Assembly (NCBI GenBank): GCA_026826555.1
Contig: JAKSZT010053928.1
Span: 480,720 to 544,719, forward strand
Direction: 5' to 3'
Source of the DNA: Tolypeutes matacus
Lineage: Eukaryota; Chordata; Mammalia; Cingulata; Chlamyphoridae
Length of the DNA: 64,000 bases
Shown here: piece by piece, positions 23,565 through 36,400 of the stretch
Numbering within the stretch: position 1 is the stretch's first letter
How the letters are laid out: each line of letters begins with the position of its first letter
Position numbers and translations under genes: made by a program
The notes under the pieces: generated by a model
Seen by the model: only the letters and a program-made list of their open reading frames with translations
Told to the model about the DNA's origin: nothing
Database searches by the model: none

Positions 23565-24748
23565 GTAAGTGAGTGTTCATCTTTCATTTAGATGTGAGGA
23601 CCGTGTTAATGGAATAAAATTTTGTTGATTTGTAATTAAGCTTGTGAGATTGTGATTTGAATCACTCTTCAGGACAAACTTGAAAGCTAATCTGCGATAG
23701 GGAGGCAATTTAAAAAAAATAAAATTAGACTTTTTATTTTCTTTACATGGTTTGTTTACATGCTTTGCTATAACCTCAGAAACATAAACTCAATCTGATG
23801 GGACCTTGGAGATCTAGCCCTGTGTATTTACAGATAAAGAAACTAAGGAGTTAAATGGCTGCTCTTGGCAAAACTCAGAAGATAAACTCAGAAGTCTCAG
23901 GACTGTTTGCAGTCTGCCATTATATTACCTGTCCAGGCGGCGGCCCTCAGCATTTATGGGAGTAGACGTCAGTCCAGACAACACTCTACATCCCTCTAGT
24001 GGGGAGGAGGAAGTGAACCATTTGAGCTGTGTGGAGAGACCAGCCTCAGCGGGGCCGTTCTCAGCAGCAGGGGTTTGTCTTGCTGTTTCTGAAGTGCAGT
24101 TTCCAGGTTCCTGCACTGCTGCTTTGGAGCTGGGGCTGCTGGTGCAAAGGTGCTAATCAGTGAAGGGGAGCTCCTTCAGACTTCACCTTAGGGGCTCTTG
24201 CTTCTCCAAAGGGAAGACTCTAGGTGGTTCTGGGCCCGAGGCTGGCCTCACTTTGGCTTTCAGATTCCATTAAGAGCCTTTGGCTCTTTGGGGAAGATCT
24301 GCTGGGTAAATGCACAACGATATTGAAAATAATGATCATCATCATTCTAACTTCTTGAAGGCTAAATATCTAAACCTTTGGCCAGAAGTTAATATCTTTG
24401 CTGTGAACTTTCTTCAAAATCGAGGAATTGTCTAACAATTAAAAGCTGTTTAATGCTTCAAAGAGAATGATATTTTATTGTACTTTTTTAGAAAGGATTA
24501 TTTCCTTTGCCTTTAGGTTTGTTTTCCTTAAAGAATAAGAACCTTAGGGTAAGTTTTGGAGAATTAATAATAAATACTGTAAAATGTACAACACTAAATT
24601 TTAAAAAAATCCAGATATGTTTAAAATGTTTAGGAATGTCTCCCCAGGTCCTAGCAGAGCTTAGGGTGGTTTCCTTGAATTTCAATGCCTGTGGTATACA
24701 CAAAAAATAGACCTGCAAGTGTCCTGTGATATTGTAAAACTCAGCTGA

Positions 24749-24830
24749 GGGGAGCGGAGGTAGCTCAGTGGTTGAGCGTCTGCTTCCCATGGATGAAGTC
24801 CTGTGTTCAATTCCCAGTACCACCTAAAAA
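24749..24830 (+). mobile_element. Tailless tRNA-Ala-like SINE
   Basis: The unit has GGAGGTAGCTCAGTGGTTGA (A-box region), GTGTTCAATTCCC (B box) and ends TACCACC. It is flanked by a 13-bp target-site duplication with one mismatch, AAAACTCAGCTGA at 24736-24748 and AAAACTCCGCTGA at 24831-24843. Its only tail is a few A. Confidence 0.85.
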
Positions 24831-24899
24831 AAAACTCCGCTGAACCTTGGGAGAAGCCCCCCCCTCCACACACACACACAATAGCTCCTATATATGACA

Positions 24900-25045
24900 T
24901 GCTTCTAGATACAGTGTTAGGCACTTGAGCTCATTTATTTCTCGCCACACCTTATAAGGCAGGTATTCGTATCATTGTAATTTTATAGATGAGGAAATAA
25001 GGCTCAGAGACATGAGTGACTTGCCCGAGCCATCCCTACTGCCTG
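24900..25045 (+). repeat. MIR element
   Basis: The core and 3' region are recognisable: ATTTTATAGATGAGGAAATA, AGGCTCAGAGACATGAGTGA, CTTGCCCGAGCC. Confidence 0.75.
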
Positions 25046-27083
25046 GCTCTAGCGCCCCGGGAAGGAATGGGTGGGGGGGCGGTGTGCTCACTGCTGCCCA
25101 GTAGTCTGGGCAGACACAGCGACGCCACCACTGAACAAGGGTGGGAAGAGACAGCTGGTGGGCTGCTGGAAGGGGCAGCTGGGGGGTCCGGCTGGAACCT
25201 GGACAAGGGCAAACTTGTTGCTAGATTAGTTTATACTTATGTGAAAGTACTTTAAACCAGCTAAGTGTGGATGTTCTTGCTCACCTTTGTTTTTACCTCC
25301 TCCTAATCATCCCATTGGCGGAGAAGGTTCCCGTAAATATAGTACAAGATGGCTAAACAAAAAGACTCCAGCACTGGAGAGAGGAGACTGACAGCAGGTG
25401 ATCAGCCACATATTCTCACAGTCTCAGGAAGGACACAGCACACCATGCAGGACCGGCAGGGCCTGTGGGAAGCGGGATTTGTAGTGACAAGAGGATGAAG
25501 GTCCCCCCTGGTTTCCGTGGGAAGATGTGACTGGTTTGTTTGAGTACTTCCACAGGCTGTCAGGGAACTGAATTCTGTTAGAATGAGGACTGAGTAGAGT
25601 GCAACTGGTCTGGCTGGTAAGGGAATTGGTCAAGTGGAAAGCCTTTCCCGTGAGTGGGGCCATATCTGGCAGGGGAGCTCACAGTTAGGCCTCTAGGTTC
25701 CCGTGAAGCTCAAAGATGTCGAGGCAGCACTTGAAATTTTAGGTCTTATGATACAATCTTCCACCCAGGACTAGCTTTTATGCTGTGGTCTAGCTCTTTG
25801 GCAAATCAAAAATAAAAGCACAGATGATGGAAGTTGGGATATTGAAGGTTGGGGGAGAGCTGGACAGAACAGTAGGGCACTAATATCTTCATGATATAAA
25901 GTAGGAGAGTGTCAAAAGACACCATGCTGAGTAGATGAAACAAGCAATAAAGTTGTTGCTATATTCCTGATAGTTAAAAAGACTTTTTTTACTATCTCAG
26001 CCAAAAATTCTAAGACTGTAATGGTGAGAGCAGAAAATTCTGGGCCACTGCTAATCATTTCTCCTTATCATTTCTTTTTATTCCTTTCCCCCTCAAAATG
26101 CTGATAAACTCCTCTAATCCAAAGGAGCCAGGTGTGGAGGTAAAAGTGAACCATGTGAAAAAGGACAGAGCCAATCTGTCTGGTACTATTTTAGAAGTTA
26201 AGAGGATTTTTTGCAAAGGTCACTGCCTGGGGAGGTGGTGGGAGGAATTGGGGGTGAGAGGGGTGGTGTATATGTGTGGCATGAGCACACAGAGAGCTCT
26301 TCCATGTCCCGCCTTCCTTTAGCTTACTTCTCACCAAAGGTTTCTCAAAAGTTCAGGCTTGGAGGGGCTGCTGTTCCGTGTGCTACCCGATTGTCAGGTA
26401 GAAATTATAGGAAGGAGGCGACACAGTCTCATCATGTACAGGGGAAGAAACCAGACTGAACAGGAAACTAGACACCAAAATCTGGCACTGGTGCAGTGGC
26501 TTTGACAAACAGAAATTTGTGCAGCAACAAAGTTCTCTTTTCCCCTCCCCATCTCTGAATGCTGAATGAATGGATTAATATTTTTTAAAAAACCTTTTTA
26601 ATCTAGATTTAATGAAGGATTTAAATGATTATCGGAGAGGGGAACCAAGGAGACCCATAAACAATTTTATTTTATTGACAAGAACCAGCCTAGATAGATT
26701 TCTTTCTATTCAAAGATGAGAAAACAAAAGTGGAACTTGACAACAAGTCTTTTAATTTCTAAAAGTTCATATGAAAAATAAACATTCAAGAGAATTTGTT
26801 GAACAGGCAACAAAGATGAAGAATGGATGGGTTTTTGCCCAGGAAACTCTTAAATTGTATTGTGAAACTGGAGGTTGGGTCCTTGCAGAGGAACAGCTGA
26901 ACAGAATAGAATCTAAAGATCCCAACATATGTGAGGACCATTCCATTACCTATAGCGTTTAGAAGATTGTTTCTAAAGAAACAAAAGTATACTAGAGAAC
27001 TAGAGTTTCTGACTCGAAATGACAAAATTATTTTTATTTTAAGTATTTCAACAATAAAGATGTTTTTATAGTTATAAATTATC

Positions 27084-27548
27084 TTAGTTTCCCAGCTGTT
27101 GAAACAAATACCATACAATAGGTTGGCTAAAACAATGGGTATTTATTGGCTCATGATTTTGAGGCTAAGAGAAGTCTAAAATTGAGGCATCAGCAAGGTG
27201 ATACTTTCTCCCAAAAGACTGTGGTATTCCAGGGCTGGCTTCTTGCAATCCTTGGTCCTTGGCTTTTCCATCATTTGGCAATGTACATGGTGGCATCTTC
27301 TCCTTTCTCTTCAAGGTTCTGTTGACTTCCAGCTTCTCACTGTTCCTGTGTCTTTTTGTTCCATGTCCAATTTCCTCTGCTTTATAAGGACTCCACCCAT
27401 ATTGGATTAAGGCCCACCCTCATTCAGTTCCAGCAAACATTAACTAATAACATTTCAAAGATCTTGTTTACAAATGGGTTCACACCCACAGGACCAGGGG
27501 TTGGGACCTGAATGCCTTTTGTGAGGGACATGCTTCATTTCCCAATAT
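27084..27548 (-). mobile_element. MaLR-like solo LTR
   Basis: This is the same family as 31888-32334, antisense. Its blocks are CTTAGTTTCCCAGCTGTTG, GGTATTTATTGGCTCATGA, GCAATCCTTGGTCCTTGG, AAGGACTCCACCC followed by ATATTGGATTAAGGCCCACC, and AAATGGGTTCACACCCACAG. The right end is approximate. Confidence 0.65.
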
Positions 27549-27713
27549 AAAGGCAAACATAGAAGATCAAAACATCACTGAGCAAATCCAGAATTCAGTG
27601 ATACCGTTTCCTTAATATTTATGACCTTTCTTTCCTTATTATTGTCAGCAAATCTATGACTTCTGGGATGCTTGTTGGACATTCTCCTTGGTATGATAAA
27701 CAGCAAAGAACTT

Positions 27714-27896
27714 TTTTTTTTTTTTAAAGATTTTATTTATTTATTCACTTATCCCCCCCTTGCTGCTTGTGCTCGCTGGGTCAGCTAACCACGCCATGCG
27801 GGCGGGCTTGCCTTCACCAGGAGGCCCCGGGAACCGAACCCAGGGCCTCCCATATGGTAAAAGGGAGCCCTCCTGATTGAGCCATAACCGCTTCCC
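27714..27896 (-). mobile_element. Young-looking DAS SINE, antisense
   Basis: On the minus strand it has the head GGGAAGCGGTTATGGCTCAA, the B box GGGTTCGGTTCC, then GGCAAGCCCGCCCGCATGGC and GACCCAGCGAGCACAAGCAG, and ends in AATAAATAAA and poly-A. It is highly similar to the copy at 49307-49495 (roughly 95% by eye). A short target-site duplication AGAACTT lies at 27707-27713 and 27897-27903. Confidence 0.9.
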
Positions 27897-28189
27897 AGAA
27901 CTTATTTTTTCACATGCAGAGTGCTAGCTCCAGTTTTAGATGTGTTATAACCAATTGCCATCAGCATAACATAAAGCAAAATTTTCAGGGAAAAATGTGA
28001 CATCAAGGTATTAATGGGAAGTACTCCTCTCCACCCCTCTTCTCAGCCCTCCAGTCAACCTAGTTGATTGCTTCAAGGGAAGGATACACAGAATACTGGG
28101 GGGAAAAAAAAAAAAAAAAAAAAAAGCAAACTAAAATCTGACTTTTGCATTCTAAAATGGGCTTTAAAAACTAATAACAGGGTGATTAT

Positions 28190-29940
28190 TCTTTTTTAAA
28201 ATATATTTTTTATTTTTTAAAAAAGATACTTAGATTACTTGAAAGTTACATAAAAAATAAAGGGGATTCCCATATGCCCTGCTCCCTACACCTTCCACAT
28301 TTTCCCAAATTAAAAACATCCTTCATTGGTGTGGTATATTCACTACAATTGATGAAAACATTTTGGAGCATTGCCACTAAGCATGGATTAAAGTTTACAT
28401 TGTAATTTACACTCTCTCCCACCCAATTTTGTAGGTTATGGCAAGATATATAATGGCCTATAGCTGTTGTTGCAATGTCATTCAGAACAGTTCCCAAGTC
28501 CTGAAAATGCCCCCATATTATACCTGTTTTTCCCTCTCCCTGCCCTCAGAACCTCCAGTGGCCACTGCCTTCACATCAATGATATAAGTTCTTATATTGC
28601 TAGAGTCACAATAAGTCTATAGTAGCATACCAGTCTACTGAGGATTCTGGGATGGTGATGTCCACTCCACCTCTAATTGAGAGGGGGCTTCGATCCCATA
28701 GGGCCAATGGATGGGACTCTCTTGCTTGCAGTTGTAGACTCTCTTGATTCCTTGGAGTGGTCGTTGCCCATCATAATCTCATGTTAGTTGTCCTGGGTGA
28801 GTCCACTGAACTGGAGAATTGGTGTTGCAACTCCATTGAGATTCAGGGCCCAGATGGTACATGGACAGCCCAGATTTAAGTTTCTTGGATGTACCTCTAT
28901 CAACTCTAGTACTAATTATAGGTTCATATAGAAGGGTCAGAAGGGCCATGTGTAGGGAAACCACAACTGAGTCCAACTCTGTCACCCTGGGAAGCATAAA
29001 TTCCAAAATAGGGCATACTGGCAAAGCACCAAACTCCTGAGCTATCTGCCCTGGCTGTAGTGTTTGGGTGTCTCCAGAACCCTCAGGAGCCCTGCTATTT
29101 GAGGTAGTATCTACTTTGGCAGTCAATGAGATCCTGCTGAGATGTGCATAAGCATAACCTCTGGAGTGACCTCCTGACTCACTTTGAAGAGTCTTAGCCA
29201 TATAAACTTATTTGTCTTTACCTTTTCCCCCTTTTGGTCAAGGTCTTTCTCCAGTTACATTGCTAGTTGGTGCTTGGTAGTAATCCCTTGGTGCCAGGGA
29301 GGCTCATCCCCGGGAGTCATGTCACATGCTGGGGGCAACATAATGCATTTATATGCTGAGTTCAGCTTAGAGAGGGGCCACATTTGAGCAGCAAAGAGGC
29401 TCTTAGGAGGTAACTCTTAGGCACCCTATAACACTAGGCTAAGTTTCAATTTCAAAAGTAAAGCTTCATAAGTACAGTCATCAATATCAAGTGCCGTTAA
29501 TGGACCATCTTCCTTCGCTAGTCATTGACCCTATACTCGGGATTATTGCTGTTCCATTAGAGAATATGGCAGAGCTCCCCAGGATGGGACTTTGATATTC
29601 TTTCGGTTATGGTGTGAATCTCCACCCACTGTGACAAAGCCCCACGAACACTTGAACAGATATTTATGCCTTATATGTATGCCCCAGATGAGGCTCCTCC
29701 CATGTATCCCCCATCATTGACACCCCACACCAATGATCATCCTCTTCTGTGATCCAAAACTTCTTAAAAAATGAAGCCAACAAAATAACCAAAATACAAT
29801 TAATAAGAAAATGAAATAATAATGATAATTTTAAAAACAAGAAATAAAATACAAAAAATTAAAAAATTAAAAAAATTGGAATAATAAAAAATAATGAAAA
29901 AATTTTAAAAATTGTTTTCGACATTATGTCTTTCATCATT
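28190..29940 (-). mobile_element. L1 long 3' UTR, antisense, 5'-truncated
   Basis: The sequence matches, in the same order and orientation, the 3' UTR of the antisense L1 at 46245-48150; the reverse complement matches 53991-55153. Shared blocks include GGGGATTCCCATATGCCC, CACTACAATTGATGAAAACA, TGTAGACTCTCTTGATTCC, AGGGAGGCTCATCCCCGGGA and CTCCTGACTCACTTTGAAGA. The open frame at 28779-29201 lies within this UTR and is not a gene. 29763-29920 is an A-rich low-complexity end. Confidence 0.75.
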
Positions 29941-30003
29941 GTAAGATCTGTTGTCTTGTACGTACAGTGACATTTTCTTCCATTTATTCCCCCAGTGTCT
30001 TAC

Positions 30004-31010
30004 TTTTTTCATTTTGTCTTCAAAGAAGTTTCAGTTTACAGAAAAGTCATATACAGAATATAGGGGACTCCCATATACCCAACATCCTCTCCCTTTTCCC
30101 CTTCCCCTATTAATAAAATTTTATATGTGGATGGTACATTTGTTACAATTGATGTACAAATATTGAAACATAGCTACTAACTATAGTCAATTGTTTACAT
30201 TATAGTTTACATTTTGGACCATACACTTTTATAAATTTTAATGAAATCTAACATGGCTTGTATCCACCATTGCAAGAACATGTAGAACACTTCCATTGCC
30301 CCCAATATGCCCCATGTTCCATCTATTCAATCCTCCCTCCCCCTCAGGGGCTCACAGCAACCATCAGGCATCACTCCTTAAAGAACAAGATTCATAGTTA
30401 CTTGCAACAACATTGAGGGCTTGACATATTGGTCTGTCCTCTATTAGGCACTGCCTATGTTCTTGAGAGACTTCTGCCCCTCTATTTGAGAACATAGCAG
30501 GACTCCCCAGGATGGGAGTCCAATACATTCCCACTCATTATGTGGGTCTCCACCCACTAATACAACACACTATGACAAGATGCATACTTACACACTACCT
30601 AGAAGCCTGCCCAGGTGCACTCTGTCCTGAATGTCCCCCACATCCAACACCCTAAACCAGTAACCCTCCAATACCAAATTTCCAAAAGGACATTCCCAAC
30701 ATTGTAATTTCAGCCACATGCCTGTAAATCTCCAGTGTTCATCTGCTCCCTTCCCCAACCCTCCCTCCAATTCCATGGACTGTTCAACCCACCCTTCCCA
30801 CCCTAGCCCCCTGACAAACCAGCACTACCCAACCCAATAGTATCACTGCACCATGACCTCACTGATATGAATTAAGCAAATGGAGCAAACTCACAGAGCT
30901 AGAGTCTGGAAGACAGGATTGCAGGAGATAGAAAGGAAGAAGAAGTGAGCCAATGCCCATAAGGGCAAAATCTATGATAAGGTGGAAGTGTGTAGTTGTG
31001 CAGTGATTAT
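30004..31010 (-). mobile_element. L1 3' UTR with 5' inversion (twin-priming structure)
   Basis: 30004 to about 30855 is antisense L1 3' UTR (GAAGTTTCAGTTTACAGAAA, ATAGGGGACTCCCATATACC, CTCCCCAGGATGGGAGTCCA). From about 30860 the orientation flips: ACAGAGCTAGAGTCTGGAAG and CAGGAGATAGAAAGGAAGAA are the sense strand of the segment just upstream of that UTR (compare the reverse complement at 48110-48220). The flipped part ends GTTGTGCAGTGATT, where the antisense part begins (reverse complement GGTGCAGTGATACT). This fits an L1 with an inverted 5' segment. Confidence 0.75.
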
Positions 31011-31887
31011 TATTCTTGAAAACCAGGACTTTTCATTTGCAAGAGCCAAGGACTAAAGGAGGAAAGTCAGAGAGGAGCATGATAAATATGCTATAGTGAG
31101 CCTCCCTAACCTTGTCCCCAGAGTTGAGTCCCTGGTTAGTGGTGGTAGTGGTTGTGTGGGGAGGTGTTAAAGTTCCCCCAGGCACCATGACAGGGAAAAA
31201 AGTAGAGGAGGGAACATGGGTGTGGGGTGCAGGGCAGAGAGGCCTCGACCACTTTCCTGAAGCCCAAGGGGAACATGAGAGGCAAATAAGAAGTTCCCAT
31301 TTCCCTGACAGAAGTTAACAAAGGGAAGGCTGGTGGACCTGAAGAAACCTAAGATATCCAATGAGAGAGGCACAGAGTATGGGGACCAAAGTCTGGAGAA
31401 CAATAGAGGTGTGGATGGTTAAGCACCAGTGTTAGGGATGACTGCTGAGGACCAGCTAGGCTGTCTTACCTCCTAGCAAAGGCTGTGTGAGAGGATAACT
31501 ACACATCAGCCCATAAAATTGCATGTCACCCTGGTGAAAAATTCAGTATTAAATGAGTTTAAACCTGAAATGACTAAGAAAACCTGACATGGCTGAGTTG
31601 AACTGGAGTTGACTATTTTTTGTTTTCTATCAATAAGCAGAATTGAGACTCAAAAAGAGAGTTAAGTTATAGAAAAATAAAAGTTACATTTTTGTACAGC
31701 TGTATTTTTGGTTTTTGGCATTTATAATCAACACATACATTATATTCCCTAATCAGTCATGCTATTTTCAATTCACATACATAACAAAGGGAGTATTTGA
31801 CATTAGATGAATGATGAGAAAGATGGATTATTCTACAAAGTGTTTTGGGAATATTTGCTGGCAATTTAGAAAAAAGGAAAAAGGTGG

Positions 31888-32334
31888 TGTTTTAATTTCC
31901 TAGGCTACTCAAAGCAATACCATGAAATGGATCATGTTAAACAATGGGGATTTATTTGCTAACAGTTTTGAGGCTGGGAAAATGTCCAAATCAAGTCATC
32001 ATCAAGGTGATGCCTTTTCAAAGACTGGCTGCCGGCAATCCTTGGCTCCTCTGTCATGGCAAGGCACATGTGGTCTGCTGGTCTTTCCTTTCTCATCTGG
32101 GTTTCATTAATTTTGGCTTCTTGGCCCCCCTGGCTTTCTTTCTCTTTGTCTATATTTCATTCTCTTATAAAGGGCTCCAGTAATAGGATTAAGACCCATC
32201 CTGATTGAGATGAGTCACACCTTAACTGAAGTAGCCTCATCAAAAGGTCTTACTTACAATGGGTTTACACCCACAGGAAGGGATTAGATTAAGAACATGT
32301 TTTTCTGGGGTACATACAGCTTCAGACTACCACA
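31888..32334 (-). mobile_element. MaLR-like solo LTR, most complete copy
   Basis: It is 447 bp with TG…CA ends (plus strand TGTTTTAATTTCC…ACTACCACA). On the minus strand it starts TGTGGTAGTCTGAAGCTGTA, has a TATAAGAGAATG-like box, and an AATAAA signal (plus-strand TTTATT at about 31949) 60 bp before its end. The flanks GGTGG and GCTGG are a 5-bp target-site duplication with one mismatch. No retroviral genes accompany it. Confidence 0.7.
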
Positions 32335-32693
32335 GCTGGGTTCCTACCACATACCTGTTAAAATATAATTTTTCAAAAAGGCAAAATCATGACTCTCATG
32401 CAAATGTAAAAGAAATGCATATCAAAGATTGTTTTTCACTTATTAAAACTTGTGAGGGAACCCATAAGATGTTAAAACCAGTCCAAAAAGGATTGGGGAA
32501 GCTAGGTATTTATAAGTGATGTTAGGATTTCTCAGAAACAAAACGGATTAATGTCCATAAATTTTGAAGTTATCTTTTCCATCATACAAAAATCACTTGC
32601 ATCTCTACCTGTTAAAAAGCTATAAATTAACACGTAACTTCACCAAGTATGGAGCCTTTATGGTTATGGTTGAACTAAGTGCATGCCTTAGAT

Positions 32694-32924
32694 CAGTGAT
32701 CAGCAAACTTTTTTTTACTGTAAATGGACGGATAGTAAATATCTTGGGCTTTGCAAGCCATACAGTCTCTGTTGAAACTACTCAGGCCTGCCATTGTAGA
32801 ATGAAAGCAGCCATAGACAATACATTAAAAATGAGCTTGCATGGCTGTGATCCAATAAAACTTTATTTACAAAAAGAGGTAATGGGTCAGATTTGTCCTG
32901 TAGGCAATAGTTGGCAGACCCCTG
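32694..32924. mobile_element. hAT (Charlie-type) MITE
   Basis: The ends CAGTGATCAGCAAACT and the reverse complement CAGGGGTCTGCCAACT are imperfect terminal inverted repeats. The interior has CTTGGGCTTTGCAAGCCATA and CAATAAAACTTTATTTACAA, characteristic of a common mammalian hAT MITE. An 8-bp target-site duplication with two mismatches flanks it (CCTTAGAT at 32686-32693, TCATAGAT at 32925-32932). The open frame at 32564-33016 crosses it and is not a gene. Confidence 0.85.
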
Positions 32925-33159
32925 TCATAGATAACCCTTGGGTGGCCTTGGCCCTTTATGAAAGACAAGCCATCCACTTTTTACTTCATTACTGTAATAC
33001 CAATAGAAATTCCTGATGGATCAAAGATTTAATGTTAAAAATTCATGAATGTGTAGCAAAATATAGCTAATATTGTTTTATAGTCATTGGGTGGATAAAG
33101 GTTTTCTAAACCAATCTTGCAATTCCTAAGAGAGTATAAGCATATTAAAACACCACTAT

Positions 33160-33460
33160 GATTTTTCAGCCATCAGACTGGCAAAAATTTAGAAGAATTA
33201 TAACAACCAGTTTGAGCGTGGATATGAGAAAATAAACATTCTCAGTACCGGTGGTGGGAATTTAAATTGGAGCAATATTTATGAAGATCAGTTTTGTAAA
33301 CTGTTTTAAAAGGCCTTGGAACCCAGAAATTCTGCCTCCGAAAATTTAACATGATGAAATAGTTGGAGAAGGGAGCAAAAGAAGTATAAAACAATATTTA
33401 TTGCAGTGTCTATAGTTGTGAAAAAAACAAATAATCCAAATATAAATAGAAAACTTTTAA
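33160..33460 (+). mobile_element. Old L1M ORF2 3' relic
   Basis: CAGACTGGCAAAAATTTAGA, GGTGGTGGGAATTTAAATTG and the following lines match the L1 ORF2 3' end in degraded form. It lies immediately upstream of a younger L1 in the same orientation. Confidence 0.5.
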
Positions 33461-33479
33461 AATAATGATATGCCATGTA

Positions 33480-36400
33480 TCCTAAAAATAATCAATACAT
33501 GAGGCATACACTAGCAAAACTGAAGGGAGAAATAGATGTCTTTACAGTAATAGTTGAAGACTTCACTATACCACTGTCAGTACTGGATAGGACATCTGGA
33601 CAGAGGATAAATAAAGAAACAGAGAACTCGAATAATATGATAAGCGAACTAGACCTAGCAGACATCTATAGAGCATTGCATCCCAAAACAGCAGAATATA
33701 CTTTCTTTTCAAGTGCTCATGGATCCTTCTCCAAGATAGACCATATGTTGGGTAGCAAGACAAATCTCAATAAATTTTAAAAGTTTGAAATTATACAAAA
33801 CACATTCTGTGATCATAATGGAATGAAGCTGGAAATCAATAATGGATGGAAAAAGGGGAAATCTATAAATATATGGAGATTAAACAAAACGCTTTTAAGC
33901 AATCAGTAGGTCAAAGAAGATATTGCAAGAGAATTAAGCAAATATCTTGAGACAAATGAAAATGAAAACACAACATATCAAAACCTATGGGACATGACAA
34001 AGGCAGTACTGAGAGGGAAATTCATAGCCTTCAATGTTTGCATTGAAAAAGAAGAAAGAGCTAAACTTAAATATCTAACTGTACACTTGGAAGAACTAGA
34101 AAAAGTACAGCAAACCAATCCCAAACCAAGCTGAAGGAAAGAAATAATAAAGATCATGTAGAAATGAATAAAATCTAGAACAACACAACAACAAAAAAAC
34201 AATAGCGAGAATCAACAAAACCAAAAGTTGTTTCTTTGAGAAGATCACTAAAAGGACAAACCCTTAGCTAGACTGACGAAAAAAGACAGAAGATGCAAAT
34301 AAATAAAATCAGAAATGAGAGGGGGCAACATTACCACTGACCCCACAGAAAAAAAGAGAGATCATAAGAGAATACTAGGAACAAGAGTATGCCAAGAAAA
34401 CTGGACAATGTAGGGGAGATGGACAAATTCCTAGAAAGATACAAACCACCTACACTGACCCTAGAAGAAACAGAAGGCCTCAACAAACCAATCACAAGTG
34501 AAGAGATTGATTGTCATCAAAACCTCCCAAAGATGAAAAGCCCAGGACCAGATAGCTTCACAGGAGAATTTTACCAATCATTCAAAGACGATCTAATACC
34601 AATCTTGCTCAAGCTCTTCCAAAAAAAAATTGAACAGGAAATAACATTACCAAACTCATTCTGTGAAGCCAACATCACCCTAATACCAAAACCAGATAAA
34701 GATACTACAAAAATAGAAAATTACAGACCAATATTTCTAATGTATATAGATGCAAAAATCCTCAACAAAATACTTGCAAACTGAATCCAAAAGCACATTA
34801 AAAGAATTATATATTGAAGTAATGAAAATGCTCTAATAATGATTGAAGTGATAAATGAACAACTATGTGATTATAGCAAATGCCATTGTCATACACTTTG
34901 GATGAATTGTACATTTATCAATATGTATCAATAAAATTGATTTGTTAAAAAAAAAAAAAAAAAAGAATTATATACCACGCGCAAGTAGGTTTTATCCCAG
35001 GTATGCAAGGGTGGTTCAACACAAGAAAATCAATTAGTGTGATAAACCATATTGATAAATTGAAGAAGAAAAATCACATGATCCTCTCAGTTGTTGCAGA
35101 AAAGGCATTTGACAAAATACAGCACCTTTTTTTTGATAAAAACACTCCATAAGATAGGGATAGAAGGAAGTTTTCTCAATATGGTAAAGTGCATGTATGA
35201 AAAACCTATAGCTAGCATTGTACTCAATGGTGAAAGACTGAAGGCTTTCCCACTGAGATGAGGAAGAAGACAAGGATGCCCAATATCATCATTGTTACTC
35301 AGTATTTTGCTAGAGGTTCTAGCTAGAGCAATTAGGCTAAAGAAATAAAAGGCATCCAAATAGGAAAGGAAGAAGTAAAACTTTCACTATTTGCTGATGA
35401 TATGATCCTATATCTAGAATCTCCTGAAAAATCCATAACAGAGCTACTAGAGCTAATAGATGAGTTCAGCAAAGTGGGGAGATACAAGATTAATATGTAA
35501 AAATCAATAGCATTTCTATACACTACTGATTTACAATCTGAGGAGGAAATTTTAAAAATTCCATTTATAATAGCAACTAAAACAATCAAATATTTAGAAA
35601 TAAACTTAAACAGGGTCATAAAGGACTTGTATTCAGAAAACTACAAAACATTGCTCAAAGAAATCGAAGAAGTCTTAAATAAATGGAAGGACATTCTGTA
35701 TTCATGGATTGGAAGACTAAATATCGTTGTCAATTCTATTGAAACTGATTTACAGATTCAGCACAATCCCAATAAAAATCCCAAAAGCCTTTTTTGCAGA
35801 AATAGAAAAACCATTTATCAAATTTATTTGGAAGGGTAAAGGGGGCCCGAATAGCCAAAAAGATCTTAAAAAAGAAGAACAAACTTGAAGGACTCTCACT
35901 TTCAGACTTTAAAGCCTATTACTTAGCTACAGTGGTAAAAAACAGCATGATACTGGTATAAGGATATACAGATTGACCAGTGGAACTGAATTGAGAACTC
36001 AGAACTAGACCCTCCCATCTACAGTCAAGTGATTTTTGACAAGGCAGTCAAGCCCTCCCAGCTGGGCCAGAACAGTCTATTTAAAAAAATGGTGCTGAGA
36101 GAACTGGATATCTATAACCAAAAGAGAGAAAGAAGACCCATATCTCACACTTTATACAAAAATTAATTCAAAATGGATCAAGGACTGAAATATAAAAGCG
36201 ACAACCATAAAACTCCTAGAAGAAAATGTAGGAAAGCATCTTCAAGAAATTGTGGTAGGAGGTAGTTTCTAAAACCTTACACCTGAAGCACAAGCAACAA
36301 AAGAAAAAATAGGTAAATGGGCTTTCATCAAAATTAAACACTTTTGCACCTCAAAAGACATTGTCAAAAGGGTGAAAAAGGCAGCCGACCCAATGGGAGA

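Noticed and set aside
28779..29201. 140-residue minus-strand open frame
   Set aside because: It lies wholly in the L1 3' UTR; the other copies of this UTR break the frame.
32564..33016. 150-residue plus-strand open frame
   Set aside because: It crosses a hAT MITE with inverted repeats and TSD; codons in the MITE are not protein-like and there are no splice or promoter features.
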